Below are positions 41,990-47,224 of a DNA stretch of 47,224 nucleotides, piece after piece. The notes below the pieces were generated by a model that worked only from the letters and a program-made list of their open reading frames with translations, was not told where the DNA came from and ran no database searches. The stretch lies in contig JAQXNU010000262.1 in NCBI GenBank assembly GCA_029098165.1, positions 1 to 47,224 of the forward strand, in the 5' to 3' direction. Position 1 is the stretch's first letter. The number at the start of each line of letters is the position of its first letter. The translations under genes and the position numbers were made by a program. The stretch is from Clostridiales bacterium. GTDB taxonomy: Bacteria > Bacillota > Clostridia > Lachnospirales > Lachnospiraceae.

Positions 41990-44350
41990 TTATTTCATCT
42001 TAATCTTATGAACTTCATCCATCCAACTCCAGTAAGTAGTAATATCTGGAGTTACAGTAGACATATCAACTCGTTCTGTACTGAAGATCACACAGTTTTG
42101 TCTCTGGTAAACTGGAATTTCAACTGCCCAATCAAGAATGATATCAAGACATGTATTATAAATAGCTTTTCTATAACCCTGATCTGCACTCTGTCTTGCT
42201 TCCATAATTAAGCGATCTAACTCTTTATCTGCAATATGATAGTGATTGGAATCGGAACCACCTAATCCGACAGCATTTGAACTGTGGTAAATCTGGTACA
42301 TATCTGGATCTGTAGTTGCAGCCCATGCAGCAACCCACATTTCCTGAGTACCTACATCAAGACGTTCCCAAAGTTTGTTGGAATCGGATGGATCATTAAT
42401 TGTAAGCGTAAAACCGATCTTAGCTAAATCTTCTTTTGCTTTTGTTAAGATTGCAAATGTTGGATGATCACCATTACCACCAGCAGGAATGATTACTTCA
42501 TATTCTAGCTTAGCGCCTTCTGGAGCAGCTATGAATTTTCCTGTTGTTTCATCAAATGTATAGCCAGCTTCTTTAAAGTAATCAATTGAAGTCTCAAGCG
42601 CTTTTTCATACTTTTCTTCTGGCGTCATTGAAGATGTATAGATGTCATTGCCATCTTTATCTGTACTATAAGCTACCCTGTAACCTTCATCCGATTTTTG
42701 AGGAGCCGCCCAAGAAGTATTAGAAATTGGATAGTTGATCACAGTTGCAACTTCACCATAGTAACTATCGATTGTTACATCTCGGTATGCAGAAATGATT
42801 GTAGCTAAACCTTTTCTCAAAGCTTTGGAAGCTTCGGAGTCCTTTTCTCCTGCTACATTTACCGTTTCGGCATTAATACCAATATATCCATAGCCTAGGT
42901 TATCTACTCTACTTGTTGTAAGTTTGTCACCAGATAACTCACCATTGGAGTTATAGCTTGCGATTTCAGCGAATGCGGATACCGAACCACTAGGATCTGC
43001 GATATCGATTGTTCCTGTTCCTACACCACTGATCTTATCAGCTTCTGTTGTCTCTTTAAACTGAACATACTTTGTTGCTGGTACACCTTTGTAGTAATTT
43101 TCATTTGCTTCAAAGTATACAACTTTATTCTCATATTTTAAGAATTTGTATGGACCTGCACCAACTGGATGTTTTGAAAGTGCCTTAATAGAAGATACGT
43201 CTCCTCTTGTAAAACCAAATTGATTATTCTCATAGTCGTAAGCTACTTCATCACCATAAACATGTAAAGGTGCTACGATATTACCAAAGATATTATTGAT
43301 TGCAGTTACATCATAACCTTTGACTTTAATTTCTACTTCTGTCTGGCTAAGTTTTTTGATACCTTCGATATTAGCTACTTCTTCACCACCAGCAGATAAT
43401 TTTTCTTCTAAGATACAGTCAGTAACAATTTTCATTACATCATTATCATAGTAAGTTTCATCTGCTGCATATTTTTCGCCTAATGCTTGGTAATTAGCAC
43501 CGTATTGAGCAATGATATCTGCAAGAACCTGAGACTCATCTGCTGCTTTTGTTGAATCATAAGATTCATCAATGCTATAAAAATGTGCATATAAGTCTTT
43601 TAGTTCTGGATATTGTTCTGTATATTGTTTATAAGAATCATTTCCGTAAAGACTCTTTGCCCATTCAACTTCACTTGTAAGTGTTGGAACAATGATCTGT
43701 TCGATAATCTTATTCTGTGCTGCTTCACTTAAGTTTGCTAAGCCATTCGCAATTTCCTCGTCTGATACCGTTGTACTCTCAGCATTAGAATTGTTTTTAC
43801 GATAGTTTTGCATACCGATGATAGGAACAGAATAAAGCGTTACACTTCCATCATAACTTGGATCAGAAAATACATAATAAGAAAAAATTACATCATCTGC
43901 ATCCAATACATGTCCATCACTAAACTTAACATCATCTCTGATTTTAAGTTTATATGTAGTAATGTCAGTCGCTTCATCATAGTCTACCTCGATATTACTA
44001 ATACCATTATACGTGTAATCGGTACCGTTATAAGGGATAGTTTCACCTTCGATGGCATTTAAGACATTAGCACCAGTTCGATCTGTTGATAAGAGACGAA
44101 CGCTTACCATATCTAATACCATACGATCAGTTTGAGTATCGTAGAAGAAAGGATTAAACTTCTCGTTAAATTGTAAATAGCCGACTACTAACGGAGTTTC
44201 ATTTGTTTGTTCGGTAACTGTGTTGCCACCATTGGATGGTGTCTTATCCTGGTTGCCTTTGTTATCTCCTTTACCACAGCCAGTTAACGCTGCACACATG
44301 CTAAGAGTAAGAGCAACCGAAAGTGCTTTTTGAAACTTATTTCTTCTCAT
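41990..44350 (-). CDS. oppA: Oligopeptide-binding lipoprotein OppA-like, with insert
   Basis: 786 aa against about 550 usual. Lipobox ALTGC (Cys25). The family-5 binding core is seen from TPLVVGYLQFNEKFNPFF, through VKFSDGHVLDADDVIFSYY, to KYVQFKE and the C-terminal VEIPVYQRQNCVIFS. A ~140-residue insert (about 184-322: NNSNAESTTVSDEEIANGLA to DCILEEKLSAGGEEV) lies between IIGMQNY and IEGIKKLS. It looks helical and is acidic and Tyr-rich. First gene of the operon, with AAAGGAG before the ATG. Peptide specificity is unknown. Confidence 0.94.
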   Translation of the reverse strand: MRRNKFQKALSVALTLSMCAALTGCGKGDNKGNQDKTPSNGGNTVTEQTNETPLVVGYLQFNEKFNPFFYDTQTDRMVLDMVSVRLLSTDRTGANVLNAIEGETIPYNGTDYTYNGISNIEVDYDEATDITTYKLKIRDDVKFSDGHVLDADDVIFSYYVFSDPSYDGSVTLYSVPIIGMQNYRKNNSNAESTTVSDEEIANGLANLSEAAQNKIIEQIIVPTLTSEVEWAKSLYGNDSYKQYTEQYPELKDLYAHFYSIDESYDSTKAADESQVLADIIAQYGANYQALGEKYAADETYYDNDVMKIVTDCILEEKLSAGGEEVANIEGIKKLSQTEVEIKVKGYDVTAINNIFGNIVAPLHVYGDEVAYDYENNQFGFTRGDVSSIKALSKHPVGAGPYKFLKYENKVVYFEANENYYKGVPATKYVQFKETTEADKISGVGTGTIDIADPSGSVSAFAEIASYNSNGELSGDKLTTSRVDNLGYGYIGINAETVNVAGEKDSEASKALRKGLATIISAYRDVTIDSYYGEVATVINYPISNTSWAAPQKSDEGYRVAYSTDKDGNDIYTSSMTPEEKYEKALETSIDYFKEAGYTFDETTGKFIAAPEGAKLEYEVIIPAGGNGDHPTFAILTKAKEDLAKIGFTLTINDPSDSNKLWERLDVGTQEMWVAAWAATTDPDMYQIYHSSNAVGLGGSDSNHYHIADKELDRLIMEARQSADQGYRKAIYNTCLDIILDWAVEIPVYQRQNCVIFSTERVDMSTVTPDITTYWSWMDEVHKIKMK

Positions 44351-44395
44351 GTAATCACTCCTTTTTATTGGTCGAATCGACCTTGTTTATCAGAA

Positions 44396-44424
44396 ATGTT
44401 AACATGTGGTAATACTTTTGTCAA
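44396..44424 (-). promoter_or_regulatory. Promoter of the opp operon
   Basis: On the minus strand TTGACA (44419-44424), 17 nt, TAACAT (44396-44401). It lies about 45 nt ahead of oppA. The rest of the gap to 44629 shows nothing more than AT-rich DNA. Confidence 0.7.
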
Positions 44425-44629
44425 CGTGGATGAATATTAAATATTTTGCCATTAATGTAATAATATTTCATTTTTATGGATAACTTCTGCTTGAATTTGT
44501 CATTTGTGGAATTATTTAGGTTAAATATCCTTTCTTTTATATGCATTGTATACAATTATACAGTAAAAACTTCTATTATTTTGTACACTCACGAATTACA
44601 TTTGTCTTTTTCTATTAAAGACGATTCAA

Positions 44630-45190
44630 TTAAGTGCCTGGTTCTTCCATCACCTCATACTTACTTTGCAACTGTAATAAAATCAATGCCAATAGACCAA
44701 TCATAAGAACACCACTTAAAAATGCATAATCCAGACTTCTCACATTTGTAACATGATTACGGATCAAAAAAATGATCTGTCCAATCATCGTCGTTATAGC
44801 AATGATAATTAGAGATAGTGAGCTTTTTTTGATACGTTCTACGGTATGTTCATATTCGATATGTGTCATCTTTAAATTCGCATGAAGTAGCTTAAATGTT
44901 CCTATAAAACCATAAAATATAGGAAGAAACATAAAGACATATGGAAGTATAACGTATAACTTTCTACTTCCCTCATTGTTTAAAACACCAATTCCAAGGA
45001 ATATGGCGGCAATCATACATACAAGAATAAAAAAGGTCCATTTTAAATGTCTAATCTTTATTGTTTCACTCTTAATACTATAATAATTTCCTTTATAGAT
45101 CAGTTCCTTTTTTTGCTTAGTTCCACGAAATCCTCTCTTTGTGATTTCTGTAACTACATAATCACTCTTAAATTTATGTTTCTCTGCCAT
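44630..45190 (-). CDS. Small four-helix membrane protein, 186 aa
   Basis: A charged N-terminal part (residues 1-48, Lys-rich) precedes four membrane helices (about 50-70, 77-99, 124-144, 152-175) and a short acidic tail. No catalytic motif, no family recognised. It is a single gene between the opp operon and the chemoreceptor gene. Confidence 0.75.
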   Translation of the reverse strand: MAEKHKFKSDYVVTEITKRGFRGTKQKKELIYKGNYYSIKSETIKIRHLKWTFFILVCMIAAIFLGIGVLNNEGSRKLYVILPYVFMFLPIFYGFIGTFKLLHANLKMTHIEYEHTVERIKKSSLSLIIIAITTMIGQIIFLIRNHVTNVRSLDYAFLSGVLMIGLLALILLQLQSKYEVMEEPGT

Positions 45191-45345
45191 AAAATACCTC
45201 TCTCTCGTTGTAATATTCTCCGACTAACCTTTTAATAGCAGGACATAATATTTTATCATATTTTATCATTTCTATTAAATGGTACATCATGGAGTATTTG
45301 TAAATAATCGTATCTTGTTTTTATTGGATAAAGCACGTTATTCAC
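45191..45345. other. AT-rich intergenic region
   Basis: Nothing recognised except AT-rich promoter-like sequence for the gene at 44630-45190 and repeated TATTTTATCAT motifs near 45250. Confidence 0.4.
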
Positions 45346-45387
45346 TGTAAAAAAAGAACCTTCGAGCCTAAGCTCGAAGGTTCTTTT
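45346..45387. terminator. Bidirectional terminator
   Basis: AAAAGAACCTTCGAG (45352-45366) pairs perfectly with CTCGAAGGTTCTTTT (45373-45387) around a 6-nt loop. A-run on the left and T-run on the right. It closes the chemoreceptor gene. Confidence 0.92.
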
Positions 45388-45410
45388 ACAAATGCTATGT
45401 TCTGCTTATA

Positions 45411-47224
45411 TTAAATATGAAATTCTTCTACACAATTCTCTAATTCTTTCGCATAGTTGCTCAAATTTCCTGCCATTGTAGTCAAGTTCGTTACCACATC
45501 AAACTGTCTGCTTGCACTGTCACTAAGAACACTAGAAGATGCGGCCGTTTCTTCTGAAATTGCAGAGATATCGCTAATGGAATCTAGTGTTTTGGTACGC
45601 ATACCTTCCATGTCGATCAGATTCTTAAGAATACCATCTAACTGTTCGCTTAAGACATCTACCTGTTTATTCATCACATCAAACGATTCTTCTGTCTGCA
45701 ATACGATTTCCTGCTGTTCTTTTACATATACCTCAGCTTGCTTTGCAACTGTAGCAGTACGATCCGTCTCATTTACTATATCCAATATAATATCATCAAT
45801 CTTTTTCGCGGAAGCCATCGTCTGCTCTGCAAGTTTACGGATTTCCTGTGCAACAACACCAAAACCACGTCCAGCTTCACCAGCACGTGCAACCTCGATT
45901 GAAGCATTTAAGGATAATAAATTAGTCTGTTCTGATATTTCATTAATTACTGTAACGATACTTCCAATTGCCTTGGATTTTTGCTCAAGTACAGATACAT
46001 TACGGATAAATTCTTCCGTTGATTCTGTAGTGATTTCTGTTTTTTTATGAATCTGCTTCAGATTGTCATTCCCCTTCTTAACCGATTCCTGCGTTTTGTC
46101 TGCTATCTCATGGATGATCTGAGCATTATTATGTACAAGTTGTATCTTCTGAGATAATGCATCCATCTGCTCGGTACTCTTCACAGAGTCTTCTGCCTGG
46201 GACACAATTCCTGCTTCAATTTCTGAAGTTGCTGTCTTTACACTTTCAGCAGAACTTACAAATTCCATCGACGCAGTCGTTACATCCTGTGCTGCACTCG
46301 ATAAGGACGATGCCGTCTCTTTTATCTTTCCAATGAGTGACTTAGTATGTTCTACCATCTGATTTAATTGATCTGCCAATAAACCAAACTCATCTTTTTT
46401 CTTTGAAGTGAATTTAACCGTCATATCCCCTTCTGTTACATGTTGAATCTGTTTTAATAACTGACGAATTGTTCTGCCCATGCTATTTGCGATTCTAAAT
46501 CCGATCAAGCAAGCAATTGCACTTGCTAAAAGTACAATAATGACAGTGAACACACGAATCTGGTTTGCCTGTTCCATTACATTATCCATAGGCACTAAGG
46601 AACTAATACGTATATTACTCTCACCAATCTTTTGAAGACCAAACAAATAGTCTTCTCCCTCAAAATCCACAGTTTTTTGTACAAGTGCTTCACCACTTGC
46701 AACTGCGTCAGTATAAAACTGTTGACTTGCAAGCTGAACAGTATCTACTTTTTCCTGGTCATGATTGATGGTAATCTCCGTCCCATCCTCTAGTATTAAT
46801 GAAATTAAGCTATTTTCGCCCATATCGAGCTTATGTAAAATATTATAGATTTGCTCCCTATCAATGTCTGCTACAAGGAAGGCATTTCCTTGTGTAAAGT
46901 AACGTACTACCTGAAATGCATAGGAAGAAGAATCATCATGTAGAATACTATCAAGTTCAGGTATGGAACCAAAACAAATAAAGTTCTTCTTTGACGCTTC
47001 TGCCATCTTTCCTGGTTCCGTCGTAAGCATATATGTATATAACTCTTTATTTGCATCCGCTGGAAGTGTGATCTTAGATAATGAAGTGGATAATGAGTGA
47101 TCATTATCTGCCAGCATATGAATATTGCTGATAAAATCGGATAGTCGAATCGCATTTTCAAAGGCGCGAATTCTTTCTCTACTGATCTGCACTTTTTTAT
47201 CCTGTGAACTATCATATACACCAG
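45411..47224 (-). CDS. Methyl-accepting chemotaxis protein (5' end outside window)
   Basis: Transmembrane chemoreceptor. The visible part is at least 593 codons plus an open stretch to the window edge. It has an extracellular Cache-type sensor, a membrane helix ([19 protein letters not shown]), a HAMP linker with [16 protein letters not shown] and a signalling domain with tip [28 protein letters not shown]. The frame stays open upstream of the GTG at 47192 with no stop, and the usual first membrane helix is missing, so the true start lies beyond 47224. The ligand is unknown. Confidence 0.93.
   Translation of the reverse strand, partial: GVYDSSQDKKVQISRERIRAFENAIRLSDFISNIHMLADNDHSLSTSLSKITLPADANKELYTYMLTTEPGKMAEASKKNFICFGSIPELDSILHDDSSSYAFQVVRYFTQGNAFLVADIDREQIYNILHKLDMGENSLISLILEDGTEITINHDQEKVDTVQLASQQFYTDAVASGEALVQKTVDFEGEDYLFGLQKIGESNIRISSLVPMDNVMEQANQIRVFTVIIVLLASAIACLIGFRIANSMGRTIRQLLKQIQHVTEGDMTVKFTSKKKDEFGLLADQLNQMVEHTKSLIGKIKETASSLSSAAQDVTTASMEFVSSAESVKTATSEIEAGIVSQAEDSVKSTEQMDALSQKIQLVHNNAQIIHEIADKTQESVKKGNDNLKQIHKKTEITTESTEEFIRNVSVLEQKSKAIGSIVTVINEISEQTNLLSLNASIEVARAGEAGRGFGVVAQEIRKLAEQTMASAKKIDDIILDIVNETDRTATVAKQAEVYVKEQQEIVLQTEESFDVMNKQVDVLSEQLDGILKNLIDMEGMRTKTLDSISDISAISEETAASSSVLSDSASRQFDVVTNLTTMAGNLSNYAKELENCVEEFHI

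Noticed and set aside
45457-46050. 197-codon plus-strand frame.
   Set aside because: Antisense shadow of the highly biased chemoreceptor signalling domain.
46907-47221. Minus-strand 104-codon frame at the window edge.
   Set aside because: Out-of-frame shadow of the partial chemoreceptor gene.

Overview
The window looks like a 47-kb piece of chromosome from a low-GC anaerobic Firmicute, most like a Clostridia/Lachnospiraceae-type organism. The signs are strong AGGAGG ribosome binding sites, TTGACA/TATAAT promoters, lipobox lipoproteins with no outer-membrane genes, an NADP-type glutamate dehydrogenase, a Bacillus/Clostridium-type SOS box (CGAAC-N4-GTTCG) and an oligopeptide transporter with unusually long domains. 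No rRNA, complete tRNA, IS transposase, prophage or CRISPR array was seen. The genus cannot be read from the sequence.

Layout. 13-5771: CorA channel, then a MarR regulator and a heterodimeric ABC exporter expressed leftward from a promoter embedded in a duplicated MarR-type operator. 5838-8196: a polar amino-acid ABC transporter whose binding protein is circularly permuted. 8409-9786: a Cys/Asn tetrapeptide-repeat protein, two small proteins and the first copy (A) of a hairpin repeat. 9800-10789: FabH. 10901-20619: a twelve-gene, tightly overlapping leftward operon for a Tad-like pilus or secretion machine: CpaF ATPase, TadB/C-like membrane protein, CpaB, three MinD/CpaE-fold proteins that have all lost the P-loop lysine, two pilin-like paralogues and four small membrane-anchored proteins.

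20795-21970: a GPGPW-repeat protein and a DUF218 protein whose ribosome binding site lies in a hairpin cut by its own promoter. 21936-24664: a soluble chemoreceptor-like protein with reversed domain order, and gdhA. 24728-32584: ferritin-like protein, two-component system, CYTH protein, CmpB-like membrane protein, MIF-like tautomerase, HAD-GNAT fusion and a low-complexity lipoprotein, with repeat copies B and D. 32681-35966: an SOS-box DNA-repair operon (radical SAM protein, TIGR03915-type partner, AlkD-like glycosylase). 36013-44424: a tail-anchored protein, repeat copy C and an oppABCDF-type operon with extra domains in OppA and OppC. 44630-47224: a small membrane protein and a methyl-accepting chemotaxis protein cut by the window edge.

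The strongest candidates for something undescribed are: (1) the dispersed long-hairpin repeat, whose 44-nt apical core is conserved while its long stem changes with preserved pairing; (2) the Tad-like operon with P-loop-degenerate MinD proteins and leaderless pilin-like subunits; (3) the circularly permuted binding protein; (4) the two low-complexity repeat proteins that share late-sporulation-like promoter motifs. Coding calls rest on reading-frame inspection, ribosome binding sites and motif recognition by eye. No database search was run.
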